From Chitinophagales bacterium (GTDB lineage: Bacteria > Bacteroidota > Bacteroidia > Chitinophagales > UBA2359): a stretch of DNA of 10,194 bases. Positions 1 through 6,360 of this stretch are shown here, piece after piece. Position 1 is the stretch's first letter, and the number at the start of each line of letters is the position of its first letter. Position numbers and translations under genes: made by a program. The stretch spans positions 1 to 10,194 of the forward strand of contig JAHDDN010000179.1 of assembly GCA_020629335.1 (NCBI GenBank), read 5' to 3'. The notes below the pieces were generated by a model that saw only the letters and a list, made by a program, of their open reading frames with translations, was not told where the DNA came from and did not search any database.

Positions 1-1092
1 CTGCCTCCTAAGGAGGAAAGTTTTGGGCCGATATGGGATCGTTTTTTGATTCGGATGCAAATGGGGAATATTCGGGATTATAAAAAATTCTTGGATATGA
101 TTGTGGATACGAAGGATGTATATGAGAATGATATTGCGGAGGAATTTCGAATTTCGGAGGCGGACTTGCGTGAGTGGGATGAGTTGATTAATGCGATTGA
201 GATTCCATCGGAGGTATTGAATACGATACAGATGGTGAAGTTTCAATTGGAGGAATTTAATCAACAGGCGAATAATGCGGAACAGCCGATTTTGATTTAT
301 GATAGGCGTTGGAAGAAGATTGTGCGATTGCTTCGGACATCAGCTTTTTTGAATGGGCGTAAAGAGGTGGATTTGATGGATTGTTTTTTGATGATGCACT
401 GTTTGTGGAATGAGGTGGATCATATTCAAGCGGTTCAACAGATAGTGGGGACGACCTTGAGAGAGCATGGTTATTCGCTGGCGATTAATCTGAATATGCT
501 GCGTACAGAAGTGAGTGAATTTGAAGCAGATGTAGAACAGGAAACGAAGGTGAAGCATAGTGTGGCGGAAGAACAATTGAAACCGATACAGGAGGAGTAT
601 TATGAATTGCTAAAAACGGATAATAAATTTGAGGGGAAGCTGATTGCGATTAAGGATTTTAAGTCATTGGAAATGGATAGTCGTAGGGTAGTTAATTTAT
701 ATGATGATGAATTGAATTTGGTGAATCGTTTAAATGCTTCTAAGGCGAGTGATGAATTTGCGGTGAATATCAATTTTAGTTCGCAGGATACGGCTTATCA
801 ATTGAAGACGGTTAAGACGGAAAAGGCGGAGGTGATTTACAAGAATGCGCATCCTTTGGTAGAGAAATTTTGGGATGAGAAATTTGAGAAATTGAACACT
901 TATATTCTACAGCAGCAGGAGAAGATTAATGCAGATTCGCCAGAGGCTTTGAATCATTTGGCGGAGAATTTATTTGTGGATGCTTCTTTGAGTAAGATTA
1001 TTGAGCAGAATATGAATGAGTTGAGGCATAGTTTGAGGGAGTTGGGATTGAGGTTGGAGAAGGTGCAGTTTGGGTATAAGAATGTAAAATAA
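1..1092 (+). CDS. ravA: RavA/MoxR-family AAA+ ATPase, C-terminal part (5' end outside window)
   Basis: The frame is open from base 1, so the true start lies left of the window; the in-frame TTG at 46 and ATG at 55 are internal. 363 residues are visible. The first ones, LPPKEESFGPIWDRFLIRM, match the part of MoxR/RavA ATPases after Walker B and sensor 1, where the lid begins (family knowledge). The Walker motifs would be off the left edge. The rest is charged and helical (many E, K, Q), fitting the long C-terminal region of RavA, which carries the LARA domain in E. coli. RavA is a hexameric MoxR ATPase that works with the VWA protein ViaA, and the next gene on the same strand is a ViaA homologue, which is the best support for this name. 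In E. coli the pair is linked to LdcI, respiratory complexes and aminoglycoside sensitivity; none of those partners is visible here. The gene favours G-ending codons (TTG, GCG, GAG). A generic MoxR ATPase is the alternative. Confidence 0.85.
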   Translation: MPPKEESFGPIWDRFLIRMQMGNIRDYKKFLDMIVDTKDVYENDIAEEFRISEADLREWDELINAIEIPSEVLNTIQMVKFQLEEFNQQANNAEQPILIYDRRWKKIVRLLRTSAFLNGRKEVDLMDCFLMMHCLWNEVDHIQAVQQIVGTTLREHGYSLAINLNMLRTEVSEFEADVEQETKVKHSVAEEQLKPIQEEYYELLKTDNKFEGKLIAIKDFKSLEMDSRRVVNLYDDELNLVNRLNASKASDEFAVNINFSSQDTAYQLKTVKTEKAEVIYKNAHPLVEKFWDEKFEKLNTYILQQQEKINADSPEALNHLAENLFVDASLSKIIEQNMNELRHSLRELGLRLEKVQFGYKNVK

Positions 1093-1108
1093 TAATTTTA
1101 GACGTTGT

Positions 1109-1133
1109 GGACGTTGCAGTGCAACGTCCCTAC
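1109..1133 (-). repeat. REP-like hairpin with GTAG head, copy 1
   Basis: On the + strand GGACGTTGC (1109-1117), loop AGT, GCAACGTCC (1121-1129) is a perfect 9-bp stem followed by CTAC (1130-1133). Read on the - strand this is GTAG followed by a hairpin, the layout of REP sequences mobilised by RAYT (TnpA-REP) proteins. A partial direct copy, GACGTTG, lies just before it at 1101-1107. It sits 16 bp after the ravA stop. There is no T-run after it, so it is a poor terminator. Confidence 0.6.
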
Positions 1134-1168
1134 GAGGGGAATATATTTACATTATGAGATGCGTGATG

Positions 1169-1190
1169 AGACGCGTGTACGCGTCTGTAC
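1169..1190 (-). repeat. REP-like hairpin with GTAC head, copy 2
   Basis: AGACGCG (1169-1175), loop TGTA, CGCGTCT (1180-1186) is a perfect 7-bp stem followed by GTAC (1187-1190). The layout matches copy 1, with one base different in the four-base head. Its stem sequence differs from copy 1, so it would belong to another subfamily. It ends 33 bp before the viaA start and lies in the ravA-viaA transcript if the two are one operon. Confidence 0.45.
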
Positions 1191-1223
1191 AAAATATAAA
1201 ATCCGACCGAATAAAATTATATT

Positions 1224-2873
1224 ATGGTTGTTAAGGATCATCATCAGAATATAAAAGAAGAATTGGAGCGCTTTGTGGAGTTGGCTCCGATATTGGATTT
1301 GACTACTCGGCAGTATTTGGTGGAGTATTTGAAGAGTCAGTTGTTTGAGGATACTCCTCTCCCACCTAAGACGCTTCATATGCCTTATTATCAGTATTTT
1401 TCTAAGGCTTTGGAGGATTTATTGGCGGTGCAGGATGTATTGGCGCTTTGTCGGGAATATGATGGGGTGAATGAGCAGGTGGTCAAGGATTTGTTATTAT
1501 GGATTAAGAAGACTTATCGGAAGATTGAGGTGAAGAATCCGCATAAGGATGAGATAAATCGCTTGAAAAATTGGTCGATTAATCCGCTTCGGATTGCTAT
1601 TGAGCGGAGGCATCATCTGGTGAATTATTTGTCGGAGCGGTATAGGAAGGTGGAGTTGAATATTGATTTTTATCAGCAGAAATTGGAGGTGGCGAATAGG
1701 GCGATTCAGCAGGCACCGAATAGTGATGAGACGATTGATTTGTTGAGTCAGACGGAATTTGCTTATCGGGATTTATTGGCGCAGTGGGATGCTCGCTTAC
1801 AGGCTAAGGTATTGGCTTTTCAATTGACGGTAATGACAGAGGAAAAGGAAGAGTTTGAGTCATTGCTTTCTCAAAAGGTACTGGAGTTTAAACAGATTAA
1901 TCATTTGATTTCGCCTTTTGCGGATTATTTGGGGCGTTATTGGGATCTATCTGGGGATTGCTGGCAAGATGCTTCATTTGATTTGATACAGAAGTATAAT
2001 GAGCTATTAAAAAACGAAAAATCTATTCAAGAGTTAGCGGATTTGTTGGGACAGATGCGTGAGGCAGAAATAGAAACCCAAGAGGAGGCTTTTGAGAAAA
2101 CGATTATTAGACAAGAGTGGGTGAAAGATCCTTTTGGAAAGGCGGAAATTGGTGGAGTCCATGAGAGTGATGATTTGAATAATTTGTTGAGTTCGGAAGC
2201 GGCTTTGTTGTCTAATTCGGATACAGAGTGGTTATTTTTGAAGAAGTATGCGGATAAAAACCTCCTCACTTTTCAGTATGAGGAAAAGAAATTGGTCCAT
2301 AATACGGATCACTTTATGGAGATCAATCAGAAGGTAAAACTGAAAGAGAAAGGGCCTTTTATTGTGTGCATAGATACTAGTGAGTCGATGTATGGAATGC
2401 CCGAGCAAATTGCCAAGGTGCTTTGCTTAGCTATATTGAAAATGGCTGGGCGAGAAAATAGAAAAGCATATTTGATTAATTTCTCTACGGGTATTAAGAC
2501 GATTGATCTACTGCATATTGCGGATTCGATTGATAAGATCGCAGACTTTTTGCAAATGTCTTTTTATGGTGGGACGGATGTCTCTTTGGCTTTGTATGAG
2601 GCGATTCGACAATTGAAGGGACAGTCTTATCAGGATGCGGATGTTTTAGTGATTTCGGATTTTATTATGTACAAAATTAATAAGGATGTGCTGAGAGATA
2701 TTCGCTATTTTCAGCAGGATAAGGGGACGCAGTTTCACTCTTTGACTTTATCGGATGATCCTAATAGTTTGATATTGGATAGCTTTGATACAAATTGGAT
2801 TTATGATCCTAAGGAGAAGGGGATTGTGAAGGAGTTGAGGGGGAAAGTGCAGGGTTTGATGGAAAGGGGGTAA
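1224..2873 (+). CDS. viaA: ViaA-like VWA-domain protein, partner of RavA
   Basis: 549 residues, ATG start, no clear Shine-Dalgarno site. The first 370 residues or so are helical and charged. The C-terminal part from about 377 is a von Willebrand factor A domain: PFIVCIDTSESM carries the MIDAS motif D384-x-S386-x-S388, GGTD gives T451, and VISDF gives D479, the usual metal-binding set. VWA at the C-terminus, a helical N-terminal region and a MoxR/RavA ATPase gene directly upstream are the hallmarks of ViaA (YieM). E. coli ViaA is somewhat shorter (483 residues). ViaA binds and stimulates RavA (family knowledge). The 131-bp gap to ravA is unusually wide for this pair and holds two hairpin repeats; co-transcription is likely but not shown. 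Codons are G-ending as in ravA. A terminator follows 16 bp after the stop. Confidence 0.88.
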   Translation: MVVKDHHQNIKEELERFVELAPILDLTTRQYLVEYLKSQLFEDTPLPPKTLHMPYYQYFSKALEDLLAVQDVLALCREYDGVNEQVVKDLLLWIKKTYRKIEVKNPHKDEINRLKNWSINPLRIAIERRHHLVNYLSERYRKVELNIDFYQQKLEVANRAIQQAPNSDETIDLLSQTEFAYRDLLAQWDARLQAKVLAFQLTVMTEEKEEFESLLSQKVLEFKQINHLISPFADYLGRYWDLSGDCWQDASFDLIQKYNELLKNEKSIQELADLLGQMREAEIETQEEAFEKTIIRQEWVKDPFGKAEIGGVHESDDLNNLLSSEAALLSNSDTEWLFLKKYADKNLLTFQYEEKKLVHNTDHFMEINQKVKLKEKGPFIVCIDTSESMYGMPEQIAKVLCLAILKMAGRENRKAYLINFSTGIKTIDLLHIADSIDKIADFLQMSFYGGTDVSLALYEAIRQLKGQSYQDADVLVISDFIMYKINKDVLRDIRYFQQDKGTQFHSLTLSDDPNSLILDSFDTNWIYDPKEKGIVKELRGKVQGLMERG

Positions 2874-2889
2874 GACAACCAACCCCATC

Positions 2890-2928
2890 GCCCTTCGGGC
2901 ACTTCCCCTAAAAGGGGAAGAATTTTTT
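2890..2928 (+). terminator. Rho-independent terminator after viaA
   Basis: CTTCCCC (2902-2908), loop TAAAA, GGGGAAG (2914-2920) is a perfect 7-bp stem followed by AA and T6 (2923-2928). A smaller hairpin, GCCC-TTC-GGGC (2890-2900), stands directly before it. The T-run is on the + strand, so it ends the ravA-viaA transcript. It also lies just past the stop of the convergent serine hydrolase gene, but in that direction no T-run follows the stem. The paired hairpins may be a dispersed intergenic module rather than a purpose-made terminator. Confidence 0.8.
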
Positions 2929-2930
2929 GC

Positions 2931-4781
2931 CTAGTAGGCCCATAGTCTTAGGCCGATTAGGTTGTTGATTAGGAAGTAGATGGCTAAGCTTGATAGGGAG
3001 AAGGCGGAGAATCGATAGTAGGCTTTGTAGAGGCGACCTTTGTCTGATAGTTTGAAACTGGAGACTAAGCCTATGATGGATAGCACAAAAAATAGGATGC
3101 TGCATATCATGACCATTAAAGGCATGAAACTTACTTTATTGAGGCTTTCTATGGATTCTACTGATAGTAATAAGAACATAAAGAATAGAATAAAACTGAC
3201 AGACGCTAACCAAAGGGGCCAGAAATCTTTTAAGGTTTTTTTGTTTTTGGAGAAGGCTCTTGCGCTTATATAAATCAATCCAAACAGAAAAAAAGCAAAG
3301 GGGGCAATCATCCCAAATAGAAAGGAAAATATCTTTATCGTGCCACTAACAACAGATCCCTTTTCGGCATAATCACCATTTAACCAAAGAATAGGTTCTC
3401 CTGCCTCATTATCTACAAACATGGCAAAGGGAATACCTTCATCTCCTGAATAAAATTGATTATTTCCAGCGTGATATAAGGTATCCCGCATTCGGCCATA
3501 GATGGATTTCACAAATACTGTATCATTTTTAAAATCAAAACGAGAACCATCTATTGGACTTTGAAGTGGGTCCACCAATTGATTTCTTGGACTATTAAAT
3601 TCGTAATAACCTTGATACTTTTCTGCTAATGATGCTGGAATGGGCTTTAGCACTCTATCAGCTGGTGGCCCTGTTTTCTTTCCGATTAATTGTGCTAAGA
3701 TATAATCTAAAAAGTCCCGAACTCTCGCATTTTTATTAATGGAAATAGCTATCCCAATATCGGCTTCTCTGGAATAAATGAATTCAGAGGAGAATCCATC
3801 AATGCCTCCATTGTGCCCATGAAAGTGAATACCATTTTTCCAAGAGGAATAATTACCTAAGCCATAATCATTAGGGAATCCATTTTTAGCGGCAATCGTT
3901 GTTTCAGCATTTTCTATTCGATCAAAGTAGGTAGGATGAATAAGGAAACTTTTGTCCGACAATTTCTTTCGGAGCATGAATTGTAGATATGAAGCCATCT
4001 CTTTGGCAGTGCTACAAAATTCTCCTGACGGTCCTCCATTAATAGAGGTAAACTCAATGGGTATAAACTTTCCACCTTGATGAGTATAGCCTTGTGCCAT
4101 GAGCGGATCATTGGGCTCCTTAAAGTAAAAGTTTGATTTAGTCATGCCTAATCGACTAAATATTTCCTCCTCTAAATACCCCCTAAATCCTTTTCCACTT
4201 ACTTTTTCAATAACATGACCTGCGAGTATGTATCCCGGATTAGAATAAGCTTTTCTGGTGCCTGGCTCCCAACGTGCATAAAGCGAATTTTGATGAATGT
4301 CTACCATTTCTCGACAAGTGGGTGGCTGCGCTTTATCACTGTAGATGGTATGCAAATGCAAATCATCAAAACCAGCAGTATGTTCTAATAAATGTTCAAC
4401 TCTAATCGGAGATTTATCTTGCCATTTGTTTCGGATGGGTAGATCTTGATCAATTTCACTAATAGGCGTTTTCAAATCTAACTCTCGATCATCCACTAAT
4501 TTTACAATTCCCAATGCCGTCATTGATTTTGAAATAGAGCCTAATCTGAAAATATGATTTTCAGTAACCCGCTCTTGTTTTTCTACATTGGCAAATCCTA
4601 TTCCTCCTGTATAAATGACAGAATCTGCTTTCACGATACTGATCAAAGCGCCTGGGATACGCTTTTTTTCCAGCATCACTTCTAAGCTGTCTAAAATATT
4701 TTGGATATTGGTTTGGGCAAAGCTACTTAGACTAATGGTCCAAAACAGTAAAATGGATAAGATTTTTTTGAGTAGTGGCAC
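2931..4781 (-). CDS. Secreted/membrane serine hydrolase, class C beta-lactamase fold, with four C-terminal TM helices
   Basis: 616 residues. Signal peptide at about 1-23 (KK, hydrophobic stretch, SSFAQ). The beta-lactamase/PBP-like catalytic domain covers about 27-360: S82-x-x-K85 (SISK), Y179-S-N181, and H323-N-G325 in place of KTG. HxG is usual for the EstB/PBP4*-like branch that includes esterases, D-aminopeptidases and peptidases, so real beta-lactamase activity cannot be claimed. A small domain follows (about 385-480). Four hydrophobic stretches end the protein: about 483-507, 521-541, 551-575 and 591-612. The catalytic domain should face the periplasm. The start is GTG at 4779-4781: it gives the signal peptide, a TAA lies six codons upstream, and no ATG lies between. 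It is 46 bp downstream of the DJ-1 fusion gene and probably in its operon. Substrate unknown. Confidence 0.88.
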   Translation of the reverse strand: MPLLKKILSILLFWTISLSSFAQTNIQNILDSLEVMLEKKRIPGALISIVKADSVIYTGGIGFANVEKQERVTENHIFRLGSISKSMTALGIVKLVDDRELDLKTPISEIDQDLPIRNKWQDKSPIRVEHLLEHTAGFDDLHLHTIYSDKAQPPTCREMVDIHQNSLYARWEPGTRKAYSNPGYILAGHVIEKVSGKGFRGYLEEEIFSRLGMTKSNFYFKEPNDPLMAQGYTHQGGKFIPIEFTSINGGPSGEFCSTAKEMASYLQFMLRKKLSDKSFLIHPTYFDRIENAETTIAAKNGFPNDYGLGNYSSWKNGIHFHGHNGGIDGFSSEFIYSREADIGIAISINKNARVRDFLDYILAQLIGKKTGPPADRVLKPIPASLAEKYQGYYEFNSPRNQLVDPLQSPIDGSRFDFKNDTVFVKSIYGRMRDTLYHAGNNQFYSGDEGIPFAMFVDNEAGEPILWLNGDYAEKGSVVSGTIKIFSFLFGMIAPFAFFLFGLIYISARAFSKNKKTLKDFWPLWLASVSFILFFMFLLLSVESIESLNKVSFMPLMVMICSILFFVLSIIGLVSSFKLSDKGRLYKAYYRFSAFSLSSLAIYFLINNLIGLRLWAY

Positions 4782-4807
4782 AGCATTATGTTTTGGTTAG
4801 TTTATTA

Positions 4808-4831
4808 GACGTTGCAGTCTATCTTCACTAC
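4808..4831 (-). repeat. Degraded copy of REP hairpin 1
   Basis: GACGTTGCAGT (4808-4818) equals the left arm and loop of the hairpin at 1109-1133, and the stretch ends in CTAC followed by G, as there. The right arm has decayed, so only AGAC/GTCT can still pair. On the - strand the GTAG head (4831-4828) overlaps the TAG stop of the DJ-1 fusion gene. It lies in the short gap before the serine hydrolase. Confidence 0.45.
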
Positions 4832-5958
4832 GGGTTTATGGATTGATAAACTTCTATACTTTTTTGGGTGACCATTTTGGAGGAAAGAGAATTTTGCCCT
4901 GTTACCAATTGACCATCTACTTCTATGTGCGGACTTCTGATATCTGAATGCTTAAAATTGCCTCCTCGTTCCTTCAGTACTTCTTCAATAATAAATGGGT
5001 AGTGTTCATAATGAGGGAGTTCTTTGCTTTCATGAGAATCGGGCACCCCATTTACATTTTTTCCTTTGACGAGATATTCTCCATCTTGCGTTTTGAGATT
5101 TATTAGGGCAGCCGTTCCATGACAAACGGCTGCAATGACTCCATTATTTTTCTCGTAAATATGCATGGCGATATCTTGGATGGCCTTATTTTCTGGTATA
5201 TCAAACATAGGAGCACTTCCGCCTGTAAATTGTATAATATTATAATCCGCAGGATTTATGTCCGTAGGTTTTTTAGTATTTTTAAGGGCGTACATAAAGT
5301 CCGCATTATAAAGATAATAAAGTTGTAATTCATCAGATGGATTTATATAAACCAGAGGTACTTGACCACCTAAAGGACTCATCATTTCAACATAAAAACC
5401 CGCTTTATAATATTCATCATAAGCAATCACTACCTCAGAAAAGCTATTGCCTGCTGCCAATTCAGAATTTCCCTGAAAAGTAGCGTTTGAAAGCACCAAT
5501 AATACTTTTTGTCCCGTTTTATTACCATCAACACTAGCCGCAGTCTTGCTAATTATCTTCCAACCATCTTCTAATTTTTTAAGCAACAATAGATCAACAA
5601 AATTCCGATCCAAACCAGGAATAATCACTTCCAGTTTGGCAGTAGCAATACCTTCAAATCGATCAATAGAAAGGATGTTAGTTACTCGTCCATTGAATAC
5701 GCCTGCTTCTGATTTACCTACTCGTTCCGCATATTCTTCTATCGTCATGATGAATAAGGGCTTGTCTTTGTGATCCAAAAACATTTGCGCTCCAGGCATA
5801 AAAGCTTGCTGTAATTGCTCTGGATAATTATAAGAAGTCCCTTCAATATAGTCATTGATAGCGGCAGTAATTTGCGCTTCCTCTGTCGTTTCTTGAGACT
5901 GAACCTTAAAGGAAAAAGTAAGAAATAATAATAGGATTAAAAGATAGTGAATTCGCAT
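4828..5958 (-). CDS. Exported NTF2-like + DJ-1/PfpI (Hsp31-like) fusion protein
   Basis: 376 residues, ATG start. Signal peptide at about 1-21 (LLILLLFLTF..VQS). Residues about 24-142 look like the NTF2-like, putative lumazine-binding family (Lumazine_bd_2): helical start, then a strand-rich part ending DGWKIISKTA. Residues about 148-376 are a DJ-1/PfpI class I glutamine amidotransferase-like domain of the Hsp31/glyoxalase III type: a Glu after a flexible segment (E175 in NSFSEV), SPLGGQVPL, the nucleophile elbow AAVCHG with C279 and H280, and the late motif VDGQLVTGQN. The active-site residues are present, so it is probably catalytic; glyoxalase III/deglycase-like or peptidase-like activity are the family options and the sequence does not decide. 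The signal peptide places it in the periplasm or outside, whereas most DJ-1 proteins are cytoplasmic. It leads a likely two-gene operon with the serine hydrolase. Confidence 0.85.
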   Translation of the reverse strand: MRIHYLLILLLFLTFSFKVQSQETTEEAQITAAINDYIEGTSYNYPEQLQQAFMPGAQMFLDHKDKPLFIMTIEEYAERVGKSEAGVFNGRVTNILSIDRFEGIATAKLEVIIPGLDRNFVDLLLLKKLEDGWKIISKTAASVDGNKTGQKVLLVLSNATFQGNSELAAGNSFSEVVIAYDEYYKAGFYVEMMSPLGGQVPLVYINPSDELQLYYLYNADFMYALKNTKKPTDINPADYNIIQFTGGSAPMFDIPENKAIQDIAMHIYEKNNGVIAAVCHGTAALINLKTQDGEYLVKGKNVNGVPDSHESKELPHYEHYPFIIEEVLKERGGNFKHSDIRSPHIEVDGQLVTGQNSLSSKMVTQKSIEVYQSINP

Positions 5959-6053
5959 TAGATTGGTTTTTGAGTTCTCTAAATCTCCTACAAAATAAAA
6001 TAATTATTCAATATTTATCCAAGCTTTTAATTTTTTAACTTTTGGGCGCATCT

Positions 6054-6162
6054 CATGATTTGTTTTTTGCGGGCCACAATACTCTTGGCGAGTATATACC
6101 CAATACTTGAGGAAGGGCGCACACATAGGTGCGCCCCTACAAATGCAAAAAAACAAATCATG
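6054..6162. repeat. Imperfect inverted repeat enclosing a REP hairpin
   Basis: The left arm, 17 bases at 6054-6070 starting CATGATTTG, is the reverse complement of the right arm at 6145-6162 apart from one extra A in the right arm's A-run. The 74 bases between hold the GTAG hairpin at 6115-6140 and a small hairpin ACTC-TTGGC-GAGT (6081-6093). The right arm is also the 3' tail of structured repeat copy A (read on the - strand), so the left arm may be the tail of a second, otherwise lost copy facing it. No coding signal was found in 5959-6360. Confidence 0.6.
6115..6140 (-). repeat. REP-like hairpin with GTAG head, copy 3
   Basis: GGGCGCAC (6115-6122), loop ACATAG, GTGCGCCC (6129-6136) is a perfect 8-bp stem followed by CTAC (6137-6140), giving GTAG plus hairpin on the - strand. 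The layout is that of the hairpin at 1109-1133 with an unrelated stem sequence, as expected of several REP subfamilies in one genome. GGGCGCA also occurs at 6044-6050 without a partner arm. Confidence 0.6.
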
Positions 6163-6168
6163 GGTCGG

Positions 6169-6293
6169 GCTATCCGCTCTTATGTGGCTGTTCAGCGGCT
6201 ATTCCGCTAAGGTTCGCTTGTCTGCCCTTCGGGCCAGCCATCGCGTACCTAAGCTCCATTAGCCCCTTCTCGACGCCACATACCGCTTCTATC
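6169..6293 (-). repeat. Structured intergenic repeat, copy A (possible ncRNA or mobile element)
   Basis: Read on the - strand it aligns end to end with 9583-9708 (+). Conserved edges are GATAGAAGCGG and AGAGCGGATAGC. Predicted fold: closing helix TATGTGGC (6282-6275) with GCCACATA (6188-6181); arm 1 CTAA/TTAG (6262-6259, 6252-6249) with loop TGGAGC; arm 2 GTACGC/GCGAAC (6248-6243, 6217-6212), one A·A mismatch, capped by CTGGCCC-GAA-GGGCAG (6237-6222); arm 3 TTAGCGG/CCGCTGA (6210-6204, 6198-6192). It lies 67 bp past the acylase stop, in the same direction. It is GC-richer than its surroundings. The open frame on the other strand here has no protein-like features. No Rfam family is recognised. 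Confidence 0.7.
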
Positions 6294-6360
6294 CCTTGCG
6301 CATTTTTCTTTGGTATTCGGTACTTGGACTATATAAAAGATTTACACTATCAATTAGGAT

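Noticed and set aside
46..48. TTG as start of the ravA gene
   Set aside because: The frame is open to base 1 and the residues before it (LPPKEESFGPIWDR) belong to the conserved ATPase, so the start is outside the window.
1152..1379. Antisense open frame over the viaA start
   Set aside because: It is a shadow of viaA and the hairpin gap, with low-complexity residues and no motif.
2931..4781. Antibiotic resistance beta-lactamase
   Set aside because: SxxK and YxN are present, but HxG replaces KTG and the protein has a C-terminal membrane domain; this family is mostly esterases and peptidases.
5119..5773. + strand open frames inside the DJ-1 fusion gene
   Set aside because: They are antisense to a well-supported gene with catalytic motifs and have no features of their own.
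6054..6162. CRISPR array
   Set aside because: The repeats are inverted and only two, with no regular spacers.
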